Shown: piece after piece, positions 13,301 to 23,163 of the stretch
Layout: each line of letters starts with the position of its first letter
Numbering within the stretch: position 1 is the stretch's first letter
Source: Patagioenas fasciata
Taxonomy: Eukaryota > Chordata > Aves > Columbiformes > Columbidae
Length of the DNA: 64,000 bases
Assembly (NCBI RefSeq): GCF_037038585.1
Contig: NC_092521.1
Coordinates: 106,408,398 to 106,472,397, forward strand
Reading direction: 5' to 3'
The notes under the pieces: model-generated
The model's input: the letters and a program-made list of their open reading frames with translations, nothing else
Told to the model about the DNA's origin: nothing
Database searches by the model: none
Made by a program: the position numbers and the translations under genes

Positions 13301-16300
13301 AGAAGCAAAATCTTCAAAAAACTCATACCACAGTTAAAACAACAGGAACTAGTCTACCCAACTCTATCATTCTGGGCAGCAGAGATGTTTTGTAAAAACC
13401 AACTAAATATCATTTTTAGTCTTTGTTCAGCTAGAAATTTATTAAAAATAAACAAAACAAAACAAAACAAAAAACAATCTCTCCTTATTGTCACCAAAAT
13501 AAAATAGGACTTCTTCTACTGGTGCTGTGAATAACATGAGAACCATATTAGGATTGTCCCTCATAAGTCTCATTGTTCAGAATGCACAGAATTTTACTCC
13601 CCACTTCAGCAACAAACATTTTTTTAACATGGTACCTGATCAGGTGATCATTTGTAATTTGGTGGTAAAGCAAAACTCACTTTAAACAGAATCTGTTCTT
13701 CCCTAGTAAGCTTACAGAACACCTCCCCACTCAAAAACCACTCATTTACATATAATTCTATCCTCTGAAACTGATACTGACCTAACATGAAATAGTAAGT
13801 TTCTTCAGCTAGTCAAATGTGAAGGCAGTCTACATTATTCAAGACTGTATCTTTAGAACAGGAATACAGGACAGTCTAGAAAGTTTACCTGTATGAGTTT
13901 CTTTGTTTTTTGGTACATCACTTTGCTTTTTCCAGTACTGGGTCCAGCTGAAATGAAGTGCAGGTGCCTGATCCCCCTTTAGCAGGAACTTTCTTCCACT
14001 ACATCTGACAGAATCAGACAACTGATGCCTGATTTCACTGGTCAAGTTTTCATCATTTTTGTGAACTGAGAGTTCTTTCTTCCTCTGATTTTTATCTTTT
14101 GGAGTATATGCAAGAGAAGACTTCTTACCTACTTTTGTATTTTTACTACGGTGAGAATCATGTCTTTTCTGACACTCTTTTTCTGCCGGCGGTTTATTCC
14201 ACACGGGCTTCCTGGGATATCTTTTGTTTACATAATCGTAGCCTTTCTGCTCATCCCAGCTACCAATAGGTGCATCACAGAATGCCTTTCCAACAGATGA
14301 TTCTGAAGAATCAGACTGAGTCAAATCCAAAGATGGAACATTTTCAAAGAGCTCTGCTTTTTGTTTAGAGCTCATTCTCTTTTCTCGGTCATGCACTTGC
14401 TTTCCCTTCTCCCTGAAACCTCTTCCAGATGCATGCATCAGATGTGTTTTCTTTGGCTTTGCTCCTTTGCTATCTGCATTAGGTACCTCCCTGTCACTCT
14501 CTGAGGACAGAAAGTCATTGTATCCTTTGGGAGGTGCTCTTCTCCCAGGTACTACTGCAGCATCTGGAATTCCTGCACCTGTAGCAGCATCTGCAGCACT
14601 TTGCCTTATCTTACTTCTAGTACATGTGCTATCATTTCTTGATCTGTGCCATCTCTGGCTTTGCAAGTTGCGATTCTTCAAACTTTTACTGGTACCAAAA
14701 TACTGGTGGAAGTCTTCAGAATTCCCATACTGACTTTCTGGATTACAGAGACCATAATGCTTTGTGGATGAGCTTTCATAATCTGTAGCTCTTTCAGAAG
14801 ACAGAGCAGGAAATGGTAAATTACTTCTATTCTGATTAGAGTCTTTCCTATCTTTATTTACCCAATTTATATCTGTGGGCTGTCTTTCTCCTGGAATGGA
14901 ATCAGCAGCATCAGGATTGAAATTCAATGCACCTAAAAAGTGAAAAAATAAAAGCACATGTACAAGACTATGAAATAGTGAACATTTCTTTTCAGCAAAA
15001 TTAGTTACAAGCAAAGGGTCTGAAGTTCAATCAATCCCACACTTGATAGAACAACTGCAAACAACTTTCCAGAAGCTAGAGTTGAATCATACAGTGCTTC
15101 TCATAGTTATCTTTAGGGAAAGACTGTGATGACTCAGAGTTAAGAATATAAAAACATAAGGTGAAAAAAAAAAAAAACAAACAAACAAACCAAACCAAAC
15201 ATTTGAAGCACCTCTGTACATATACAAGACATGCAAGTGTGATAATCAGTGTTTAACATGTGCTGAAGTTTTTCCTACCATGTTTATATACATACACAAA
15301 CCTGAAGAAATAGGCATCCTTTAAATATGTCTACATCTGAGATTTTAGTATTACACAGAACTTCAAAAATAAATCAATATCCATCAGCCAAAAAGTAGCA
15401 ACAGTAAATACTTGCATGAACTCTGATTGCACTGTTCTACATATAAACATATAAAGCGGCAGAAAGACTACCAGGGGCAGCTTTGCAAAATTATTTTTCT
15501 GTTATGAGGCCATCGACATGAACCATTCGTCTACTCAAGAGGTCTCCTGTCATTTCTGCGTGTCTAGATAAAAGAAAGAGGTGCACATTAGAAATTCTAT
15601 GTTGTTGAATTTCATATCATATCATACCAGCAGGGCCTGCCTGCAAGACGAAATATCAGGTGAATACCAGGGACAGTTTAATGGGTTTTGGCATATTGGT
15701 TAAGTCTTACACAGCAGTGTGAAAAAGAGAAAAGAATTCTAAATTCTCACTGAGGTAGTACCCACTTTACAAGTCAGGTAGGTTACCGAGGGCAGATGCA
15801 GTTTATTCCTGGTTCAGAAAAATTCAAAGAAACAATAAAGCACTTGGGCTATGAGCATAAGACTCTCCAAAAGCCTAATGCTACCTGGATCTCTCAACTG
15901 CCTATTATTTTAACTATTTAATTAAGATTGTGGAAATTAACATTTTGAAGGGAAGAAGTGTGCTGGGTCAGCCAAGATAGGTTAATTTCCACAGCTAGCT
16001 GGGGAGACAAGACAGCCAGGACAGTTGTCCCAAAACTAGCCAAAGGGGTATTTGATACCACATAAGATCATGCTCAGTTATAAAAGGGGGGCTGGCCAAG
16101 GCAGCAATTGTTCTCCCTTGCTGCTGCGGAACAGGGCAATCCGGAAGACTCTCAGTTCTCTCTGGACCACACGGTTCAGTGCTGCTGGGTTTCGGGCATA
16201 AGCTGCTGTCTGGGACATGGGGAGGAGGTTTTGGTGCAGGCTGCTGTCAGGAATCTACAATTGCTGCTCTGGAGGAGGCAAGCTGTAGCATTGGAAATCA

Positions 16301-19300
16301 CATGTGGTGAGAGATTGCACCACGTATCCATCGCTTTGTATATTCTTTCATTGTTGTTTTTATTGTTTATTTGTTTTGTTTCCTTTTTTTGCTGCTTCAT
16401 TTAACTGTTCTTATCCTAACCCACAAGTTTTGCCCTTTGTTTCCTGATTCTCCTTCCTCATCCCACCAGGTGCGAGAGGGGTGAGCGAGGAGCACATGGT
16501 TTTAGTTGCTGGCTGTGGCGGGGAGAGGTTTGGGCTAAACTATCACAAGAGCAAACCTGAACACTTCAAAGCATTAACTTTTTTTTTTTTTTTCCGGTGA
16601 ATTTCATTTACTTTCAATTGAAAGAGGGTCATTGTAAACTCCTAGGAATGGTCGTCACTACTATGAGGGATTTAGTGGACAAAGAAAAAAATATACAGCT
16701 TTGTGGAAGTGTAGCTTTAAGCTTACTAAAAGCTAGGCATTTAAAATTGTATTTAAGGATGTTCTTAACTGCAAAAACCAACTTAATTCCAGGTGAGCAG
16801 AAGTCGAGGGGGAGGTGCTGAGCTCTTCCTCCAGGTACCCAGTGCCAGGACATGTAGCAATGGCTCAAAGCTGTGTCTGTCCATCAGGGGAGGTTCAGAC
16901 TTGACAGAAGGAAACATTTCTTCACTGAGAGGATGATCAAGCCCTGGAACAGGCTTCCTGGAGAGGTGTGGTTGATGCCCCAAGCCTGTCAGTGTCTAAG
17001 AGGCATTTGGACCACACCCTTAAAAATACACTTTAACTTTTTGTCAACCCTAAAGTGGTCAGGCAGTTAGACTCATTCTAAGTACCTTCAAGCTGAGCTA
17101 TTCTACTCTATCATTACTGTAGACCCTTGTAGATACAAAATATTAGGCTTATACATACAAAAGTATTTGGACTGCAAGCATCTTCACTGGTAACACTGTA
17201 TTTTTTCTCATCTTAACATATGTATCCTGTGCAAAGAACTCAAAATACAAAGTTGTCCTTTTTACTTTCCACAGCTACACTTATTTTCAGTTCTTCCAAT
17301 GTTTTGCCAGGATGCAATCCCAGTATTACATACAAATCTTATTTGAAACAACCCATTTTATTAGTTGGCTTAAGATTTCTTTTGCATACCCTAAAATTTA
17401 AAGTCTGATGGATGGATATAACAAGGTAAATCAAATAGCTTCTTAATGTTTAATAAAAATGTTTTTCAAAAAAAATCACACAGCTTCCCTCTAAACTGTA
17501 TATTCTACTTCTAAGGACCACATTGTTTCTTCAGTTATGAGATGTAAAATGTGCCCATGAATTATAAACAAGTTGCCACAGAGGGCTTTCAAATAAATGC
17601 AGTAAGCATGAGTAAGTATGTTTTGAACATCAGTAAAACATACTATCTTATACTGACATAAGATACATGCTGGAAATGGTTTTAAAATGCTGGTTTTCCA
17701 AAATACAGTCAAATTGACTTTTGAGCATGGCCTCCAGGAAGCATAATCAGGCCTTGAAATGTAGCTGTGGAAGTAATATTTTTGAAAGTATTTTCCAAAT
17801 ATCAAGTTTGAAGAAACAGATGGGAAACCAGGATTCAGATATTTAAAAGCACCTCCAAAATATGAATAATTCATTAGAATTTTTTATATCACCCATGAAT
17901 ATGATTCCTATTCTTACTGATAGCTTTTACATTATAAAAAAAAAATACAAACACGTGGTAAATTCTACTAAAACTGATTTTTGTCTGTCAAGACTAGAAA
18001 CAGCAAAATACATATACAAGTGCAATAATCAGTAGCTAGCACTGACTCATACTTCCTTTGACATGTTTACATGTACATACACAAAAATCCCAAGAAAATG
18101 AGAAACTCCAGAGCTAGACTCCAGCCTGTATTTCCATAGAATAGACAAAGAAAATCACAGTATCTTTAGAAACAACCTATACATTGCAGATTTTAATATG
18201 CCTAAGAGCTTGAATGCGAATTAACACCAAGCATATGAAATTCATATGGTTTCATGCCTGTTCTGCCATAACATTACACATTATACCATCTCAGCACTAA
18301 CTGTGGACAGAGCCAGAATGGCCTGGCAAACTTCAATAGTCTATGTAAACTATCCTTCAGAAAAAAAATAATTTGGTAAGGACATTTTTAAAAATGTAAA
18401 GCAAATTAGTACATATATATCTTATTTTAATAACTACAAGCTCTTCTTCAAAAACAGACTATTTTGTGGACCAGTACAGCCAAACTTAATAACTTGGGTA
18501 CTTTTCTAATGAAGACATCAATAATGACATTTGAAGGTGCCAATTAAAGACATCATGCCCAAGTGACATTTCTTGGCACAGTTTCAGCAAGCTAAACTCA
18601 ATTAGAGCTTGAACAGCCATTAAACAATGTACTTTAATTAGGCAGAGACTGTACGAAGTTGATAATTAAGAATAAATACAAGAAAGAATAAAACACATAT
18701 TGAAGATGTCCAGACAGAAAAAAAATATAGTGAGTACAAGAGTCCACAGGGTCACCCCTCAGATGTTGGAGGTAGTACTTATTCTTAGATAAATTCAGCT
18801 CTATCTCCTAGATAGGAAAAACTCTTATTTTCCTTCTAAAGCTTCAGATCAATACAAAACTGGAACTAAACAACACTGGTTAGTAACAGTCTTTCAAGCA
18901 CTTATCTTTTAATTGACCACTTCTTATCGAGATACCCATAAATTCAACCAAAAAGAGTGTCACCTTGAGTACTGTGCTCAGTTTTGGGCTCCACAATACA
19001 AGAATGATACAGAAATACTTTAATGTGTCCAAAGCAGGGCAACCAAAATGGTGAAAGGACTAGAGGACGTGACCTACGAGGAGCAGCTGAGGATATTAGT
19101 TTTGTTCAGCTTGAAGAAGGAGACTGAGGGATGACCTCATTGCTGTCTACAGCTTCCTGAGGAGGGGAAGTGGAGAGGGAGGTGCTGAGTTCTTCTCCCT
19201 GGCACCCAGTGCCAGGATGTGTGGCAACGGCTCAAAGCTGTGTCTGGCAGGGGAGGTTCAGCCTTGACATGAGGAAACATTTCTTTACTGAGATGGGGGT

Positions 19301-22300
19301 CATGCACTGGAAAAAGCTTCTTAGGGATGTGGTAATGGCCACAAGCCTTTCAGTGTTCAAGAAGTGTTTGGATAATGCTCTTAGATAGCTGGTTTAACTT
19401 TCAGGTTGCCCTGTGTGGAGTCAGGATTTGGACTCAGTGACTCTTCTGAGTCACTTCCAATTCAGGATATTCTATGATTACATATGCTGTTTATCGCCTG
19501 GTTCCCAGAAGAGAAAGGTAATTTCAGGACAGATGTCTTCAGTTTTAAAGCAATTAAAATAACCTATTATTTCACCTTAAGACAAATGACAGTATTGAAT
19601 GAGTACACAATCTATTTGTATCAGCACTGCATATATATATAGACAATAAATGTCTGGGTCAGCTGAACACAAAACACAAGTTACAGGGAAGACACTCCCC
19701 GCAGGTCTTATGGTACCTATATTACACTGTATACACTGTACCACCAAAAAAAGAAAAAAATCCATCTCAGGGTTTCCCCATAGCATTGGGAGCTTCAAAC
19801 CTCTTTTTCACAGAACACCAAGCTTGATCTTTCCTGTCTTCTCTGATCATTTTATGTACTCAACTACAGCATCCTATCATTTTCAGAGACAACACATATT
19901 TACAAACGGTTGGATTTCTTCCTAAACAGGAATTACACTGTTTCAGGCTTTAAGACTCAAGCAGTGCAACCCATTTTCACGAAAAACAATCTGCCTGCTC
20001 AAAACTTACTGTTTATTCCAACTGTAGTAGCTCATATAAAAAAATATACGCTCCCTTCCCACAATTCTTGCCAGAAATTGTTAGAGAAAGATTATTATGC
20101 AAAACCATCATTACCACAGAATCACAGAATGTCTGAGGTTGAAAAGGACCTCTTGAGATCACCCAGTCCAAATACTCTGCTCAAAGAGAGTCAGCTAGAG
20201 CAAGTTGCCTTGACTGTCCAGTCAGGTTTTCAATAACTCCAAGGACAGAAAGGCCATGACCTCTCTGAGCAACCTGTTCCAGTGTATGACCATCCTCACA
20301 GTAAAAACGCTTTTTCTCATGTTCAGATGGAATTTCATATGTTTTAAATTGTACCTGTTGCCTCTTGTCCTTTCACCAAATACCACTGAGAAGAATCTGG
20401 CTCTGTATTCTTTGCGTCCTCCCATCAGGTATTTGTACACAACACTAAGATCACTCTGAGACTTCTCCAGACCAAACAGTTCCAGCTCTCTCAGCCTCTC
20501 CTCATATGAGGGATGCTCCAATACTTTAATCATGTTCACGGTACTTTGCTGGACTCTCTCTAGTATGTCCATGTCTTCCCAGTACAGGGGAGCCCAGAAC
20601 TGGACACAATGCTCCAGGGGTGGTCTCACCAGTGCTGAGCAGAGGGAAGATGCACCTCCTTTGACAAACTGGCAATGCTCCTCCTAATGTAGTCTAGGAT
20701 ACTGTTGGTCATCCTCACAGAGAGAGTGCATTGCTGACTTACGGTCAAGGACCCCAAGGTTCCTGTCTGCAGACCTGCTTTCCCACTACTTAGTCCCCTG
20801 TGCATACTGGTGCATGGTGCTATGTTTTGTCTTTTTATGCTATTGTTCAAAATCAGTGCTTCCACATTTAGAAAATAAAATGAAGTTTTAGCTAGCCTAC
20901 TTCAAGATGAGAAAGAAATACAACTTCACCATAAGTAGTCTGACCATACCAAGAGAAGTATTTACTACAGAATGAATTTCACATCTGAAGAATAAATGTA
21001 TTGTAAGATTTCACTTTCCTTTTCACCATTACAGTGTGCTACTCAATGCTTTATACCAGCTCCCTGGTATCTCCAGTTTAATGATGCATTGTACCATGTA
21101 TAATGACCCAGCTGTCATTGTGAAGGCAAAAAACTCCAAAACTACATTCAACAGCAATTATGGGAACTTACGGAAAAAAAATCCATTCATGGCTATTAAA
21201 TACAAATACGATCTGTCCTTTCTAAGTAAAGAGGGCTGGAAACTAGAAAGGTGTATCTACATGAATAATCATTCTACAGTTGCCTTGCTTCTTGTCTTCT
21301 TTCCCTTTGTCTCTTACACTCATTCATTCTTGGCAAAATATCATGGATCAGCTGCACATCTGCCATGACCCAAAAGTGTCATTCTTTGACCTCAACTGCT
21401 TCCTGTGGTCTACTCTGAGAGGAGAAATATCTTTAAGTTCTCAAAAAATCCTATATTCGCTCTGTCCATGAATTTGCAGGGCAAAAGCCAGTTCCTTTCC
21501 TAACACCACACAAGCACAATTTGAAATTTACCTACGATTCTTGATAATGTAGTACATATTACCAGAACAAGGAATGAACTCCAGAACCAGCATGTGTAAA
21601 TATTTGTGTTAGCTTAAGTATCATAAAGCAAATGTAGAAAAGGCGTACCCGCCAGACTAATCTATTGCTTTTCACTAAAGATAATTTTAGCTCAGTATAC
21701 CTATTTAAGACCCTTTACTCCAATACATATATCCTGTACTAAAGGTTTCAGGATCAGAGGTGACTTGCAGCCTGATAGCATGGAGGATAAACAGACAAGC
21801 AGACATTTGCCTGCACCAGCACCTCTACTGAAACTATCAGTCTCTGCCCACTGAACCATGTTTCAGGCAGCTGTGGACCCCTTTTCATCCTTAATCTGAA
21901 TTAACATCAGGGTGCTGCAAAAGTGGAGATTCATATCATCTTCTTCACCTCAGCCCTAAAAGTCCAGGATTCTTCCTGGTGGAAATCTGATGACTCTATA
22001 AACAATGAAATAAGTTACCTCATCAAGTGACCCCAAAGTGACATTAATTACCTAGGAAGTCTACCCAGACTGCAAGAAAATAAAGCAACATGATGAAAAC
22101 ACTAAATATCATTAATGACTCTGAGTAACAATGTTATTTCTAGTTACATGCCTAAGATACAATTACATAAGCGTTCTTCTATTGTTAAGTGCCCATGATA
22201 CAAAATTAAATGTGAGGCTGGAATATGGATCTTGAAAGGCTAGTCCCCTCTCAGCAGCCATACCCAGTAAAACGGAAGTTAATCTGAGTCTGCATCATAA

Positions 22301-22977
22301 AAGCCAGCAGAGAAAAATAAACAAATAAATAATAAAAAAATCTTTTCTTGCTCTCTAGTCACTCAGTCCCACTCCAGGTCAGGTGTCTAAGCTGCTCTCC
22401 ACCTGTGAGCCCCTGCCTAGCTCACTCTGGGCAGGTGGCACCTGCTCTAGGCAGTCACCTCCTGCAAACCCCAGACCTCTGCTCCTAGACCCGTGAGAGA
22501 CCCCAGGAGACGCCGCAATTTTACAGCAGTCGGTGGGGCTGGGACTGGTCAGACTGCCCTGTGCAGGCGGCATCGTGTTTCACGGGCACGGGTGGGTAGA
22601 GGGCAGTAAGTTTTCCAGAAACCAGCCGCCTCTGTATTTTTTTCTGGCGTTCCTGTTCGTTTGTAACATCTAGAAGCTCGTATGTTCCTCCTCAGGCAAA
22701 GTTTCTCTACTGCGCCCTGCGGCAAAGGCATGCCCAGCCATTTTGAGCACCGCAGGAGCCGCGAAGTTGAGGCGGGCGGGGCGGCGGCAACAGGTGGTGC
22801 CGCAGCCCGCGTCCCTCCACAAGCCAGCGCCCGGCCGCGGCCCTCTGCCCGACAACCACGCTGCGGAGAGGTGACTGCTCCTCCCCTCCACGCACAGCTC
22901 GCCCCACCTGCCCCGTCCCCACAGCCGTCTCGAGGACAGCAGCCGCACCTACCTGCGCCGGGCCGCGCCTCCGCCAT
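1..22977 (-). CDS. NFX1: NFX1, nuclear transcription factor X-box binding 1 (5' part; six coding exons, 3' end outside window)
   Basis: Joined coding exons on the minus strand: 22977-22953, 14932-13889, 11807-11646, 6589-6512, 4984-4879 and 1438-1367. All junctions are GT-AG and keep one frame for 495 codons plus two bases. The product starts MAEARPGAG, has a long polar low-complexity N-terminal region (about residues 10-355), a RING finger (Cys370 to Cys421) and the first NF-X1-type Cys/His unit (from about 451). From family knowledge, NFX1 is a nuclear protein that binds X-box promoter elements; its splice forms regulate MHC class II and TERT expression and contact poly(A)-binding protein through an N-terminal PAM2 motif. 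The remaining zinc fingers and the R3H domain should lie left of position 1. Identity rests on close agreement with vertebrate NFX1 as I remember it, especially around the RING. It transcribes away from ICE1. Confidence 0.95.
1367..1438 (-). CDS. NFX1: NFX1 coding exon 6 (second half of NF-X1 unit 1)
   Basis: 72 nt complete Ile472 and encode [13 protein letters not shown] and TKTCECGQT up to the first two bases of residue 496. The acceptor is CTTTTAAG|CCTG and the donor ACAAG|GTGAGA. The CHPGPCPSC and CECG patterns are hallmarks of NF-X1 zinc fingers. It is too short to appear as a free-standing ORF. It is the last NFX1 exon visible in the window. Confidence 0.93.
1439..4878 (-). other. NFX1 intron 5
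   Basis: A 3.4-kb intron, mostly AT-rich single-copy-looking sequence. It contains the LTR-like block described separately at about 3,290-4,150. No further coding exon was recognised, and exons 5 and 6 join in phase across it. Confidence 0.8.
3290..4150 (+). mobile_element. Putative LTR of an endogenous retrovirus-like element
   Basis: About 0.86 kb in NFX1 intron 5 differs from its AT-rich surroundings. It starts with three imperfect copies of a ~44-bp unit marked by GCGTAAAGCA/GTGTAAGGCA/GTGTAAAGCA at 3351, 3396 and 3439. A TATA-like ATTTATAATTAAAA (from 3603) and two AATAA-type signals near 4,064-4,085 follow, and the block ends CTTCCCTAACAGTTTGGC, which resembles an LTR 3' edge next to a primer-binding site. 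No gag or pol reading frame follows, and neither boundary has a clear target-site duplication. The plus orientation is inferred from these signals. Only a comparison with avian repeat libraries can settle the family. Confidence 0.45.
4879..4984 (-). CDS. NFX1: NFX1 coding exon 5 (start of NF-X1 zinc finger array)
   Basis: 106 nt encode residues 437-471 plus two bases, beginning [17 protein letters not shown]. The acceptor is TGTTTAG|GTAAGG and the donor AACAT|GTAAGT. It holds the first half of NF-X1 unit 1, with Cys453, Cys457, Cys466, His468 and Cys470. An additional Cys463 lies within the unit where I recall Gly in human NFX1. Confidence 0.93.
4985..6511 (-). other. NFX1 intron 4
   Basis: A 1.5-kb AT-rich intron with an A-rich simple-repeat tract (CAACCAACC-type sequence and a ~24-A run) at about 5,370-5,470, and a second A run near 6,450. 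Nothing else was recognised. Confidence 0.75.
5370..5475. repeat. A-rich low-complexity tract
   Basis: AACAAAAACAAACC-type sequence, then CAACCAACC units and a run of about 24 A residues. It is simple sequence within NFX1 intron 4. Confidence 0.8.
6512..6589 (-). CDS. NFX1: NFX1 coding exon 4 (end of RING)
   Basis: 78 nt complete Asp411 and encode residues 412-436 plus one base. The acceptor is AATTACAG|ATGG and the donor TGTG|GTGAGT. It supplies the last RING pair, WRCPAC (Cys418 and Cys421), followed by YTCFCG, which leads into the NF-X1 zinc-finger array. Both neighbouring junctions keep phase. Confidence 0.95.
6590..11645 (-). other. NFX1 intron 3
   Basis: A 5-kb intron of AT-rich sequence. 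The only element I can define is the small inverted-repeat element at 8165-8436. Short A runs occur near 8,650-8,680 and 10,065-10,083. The small ORFs show no conserved motif. Confidence 0.75.
8165..8436. mobile_element. Small mariner-like MITE with TA flanks and a duplicated left terminal repeat
   Basis: The right end (about 8393-8434) read on the minus strand, CAGGGTATTTCAAAAAGATG then GGCCCAATTTCAAAG, matches two tandem left ends: one beginning after the TA at 8165-8166 and one after the TA at 8207-8208. All three copies share a TTCAAAAxGATGGxCxCAATTT core. TA dinucleotides border each end, as expected for Tc1/mariner-type insertion. The 230-270 bp length with no coding capacity indicates a non-autonomous element. 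The left-end duplication suggests a nested or rearranged insertion. Confidence 0.65.
11646..11807 (-). CDS. NFX1: NFX1 coding exon 3 (RING finger, main part)
   Basis: 162 nt encode residues 357-410 plus one base. The acceptor is TTTGCAG|GGTC. The exon carries most of the C4HC3-like RING: Cys370, Cys373, Cys386, Cys389, His391, His394 and Cys397, then the diagnostic [10 protein letters not shown] segment. From family knowledge, this RING gives NFX1 its E3-ligase-like character. The donor is an unusual GAAG|GTTGGT. Using it gives QAEDGNSGW across the junction, one residue longer than the human protein as I recall it. Confidence 0.95.
11808..13888 (-). other. NFX1 intron 2
   Basis: A 2.1-kb AT-rich intron with no recognised repeat or RNA gene. 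A short AAACAAAAC simple repeat lies near 13,450-13,470. Confidence 0.75.
13889..14932 (-). CDS. NFX1: NFX1 coding exon 2 (large N-terminal exon)
   Basis: A 1,044-nt exon encodes residues 9 (shared codon) to 356. The acceptor is TTTTTTAG|GTGC and the donor ACAG|GTAAAC. It begins with a PAM2-like segment ([12 protein letters not shown], residues 11-22) that aligns with the human PABP-binding motif but has Ser20 where the aromatic anchor is expected. The rest is rich in Ser, Lys, Arg, Asp and Gln with no predicted fold. Recognisable family landmarks are the RGAKPKK-like stretch (here KGAKPKK) and the ETHTG sequence just before the donor. An open frame runs beyond both splice sites, so the ORF ends are not the exon ends. 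Confidence 0.95.
15959..16547 (+). mobile_element. Solo LTR (avian endogenous retrovirus type)
   Basis: A 589-bp block begins TGTGCTGGGTCAGCC and ends AAACTATCACA, so the ends form a short TGTG...CACA inverted repeat typical of LTRs. A TATA-like TTATAAAAGGG lies near 16,078. The segment from ACCCACAAGTTTTGCCC to the GGCTGTGGCGGGGAGAGG stretch resembles a common avian LTR as I recall it. The flanks AGAAG and AGAGC match at three of five bases, so a target duplication is only weakly supported. No internal retroviral genes are present. The 98-aa ORF inside it is not considered a gene. Confidence 0.7.
16790..17116 (+). mobile_element. CR1 LINE fragment (3' end)
   Basis: The plus-strand text GGTTCAGACTTGACAGAAGG and the following ...TTTCTTCACTGAGAGGATGAT...CTGGAACAGGCTTCCTGG is the well-known end of CR1 ORF2 (protein pattern F-F-T-E-R-x-I-x-x-W-N-R-L-P-x-E-V). 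The fragment runs into the 3' tail and ends with TATTCTACTCTATCATT. It is 5'-truncated, as usual for CR1. Confidence 0.85.
18955..19478 (+). mobile_element. CR1 LINE fragment (3' end)
   Basis: This fragment starts at GAGTACTGTGCTCAGTTTTG and continues through the conserved GAGGAGCAGCTGAGG and CTTTACTGAG regions to the 3' tail ATTCTATGATT. It lies in sense with CR1 on the plus strand, antisense to NFX1. Frameshifts and stops break the reverse transcriptase C-terminal frame. Confidence 0.88.
20113..20860 (-). mobile_element. CR1 LINE fragment (3' end, reverse orientation)
   Basis: The left edge has the CR1 terminal motif in reverse (ACAGAATCACAGAATGTCTGAGG form). The minus strand then reads back through the ORF2 C-terminus, where an open stretch of 135 codons (20,222-20,629) includes HWNRLLREV and [24 protein letters not shown] patterns. 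It is 5'-truncated near 20,860. It lies in the same orientation as NFX1. Confidence 0.88.
22953..22977 (-). CDS. NFX1: NFX1 coding exon 1
   Basis: Twenty-five coding bases give MAEARPGA plus the first base of Gly9. The ATG has G at -3 and G at +4, a strong initiation context, and the start matches the MAEA start of other vertebrate NFX1 proteins as recalled. The donor is CAG|GTAGGT. The exon sits in a CpG island. The frame is also open upstream to an ATG at 23,124, which would add 49 residues, but the family start favours 22,977. Confidence 0.92.
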
Positions 22978-23126
22978 GCCAACGCCGGCCCCACGCGCCG
23001 CAGTCCGGCTTCCTGGCCGCCGCGCACGCGTACAGCCCGTACCCACTCCCTCCGGCTGAGGGCAGCTCTGCGCGCGCAGCCGTGCTGGAGATCCGAGCGC
23101 TAGCGGGGGAGCGTGGGCGAGCACGA

Positions 23127-23163
23127 GGGGCGGGGCCGGGGCCGGGGCCGGGGTGGGCGGGAG
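23127..23163 (+). repeat. GGGGCC hexanucleotide repeat with GC boxes
   Basis: Three GGGGCC units in tandem (23132-23149), preceded by GGGGC and followed by GGGGTGGGCGGG. There are at least six G-runs of three or more within 37 bases, so the plus strand could form a G-quadruplex. It lies about 150 bp upstream of the NFX1 start codon, in the promoter or 5' leader, with G-runs on the NFX1 template strand. Confidence 0.85.

Larger units (their letters stand above)
14933..22952 (-). other. NFX1 intron 1
   Basis: An 8-kb first intron. It holds a solo LTR (15,959-16,547), CR1 fragments at 16,790-17,116, 18,955-19,478 and 20,113-20,860 (listed separately), and otherwise AT-rich sequence. GC content rises toward the CpG island at exon 1. 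Confidence 0.85.

Noticed and set aside
20222..20629. 135-aa ORF as a host gene
   Set aside because: It is the C-terminal part of CR1 ORF2 in a truncated LINE copy.
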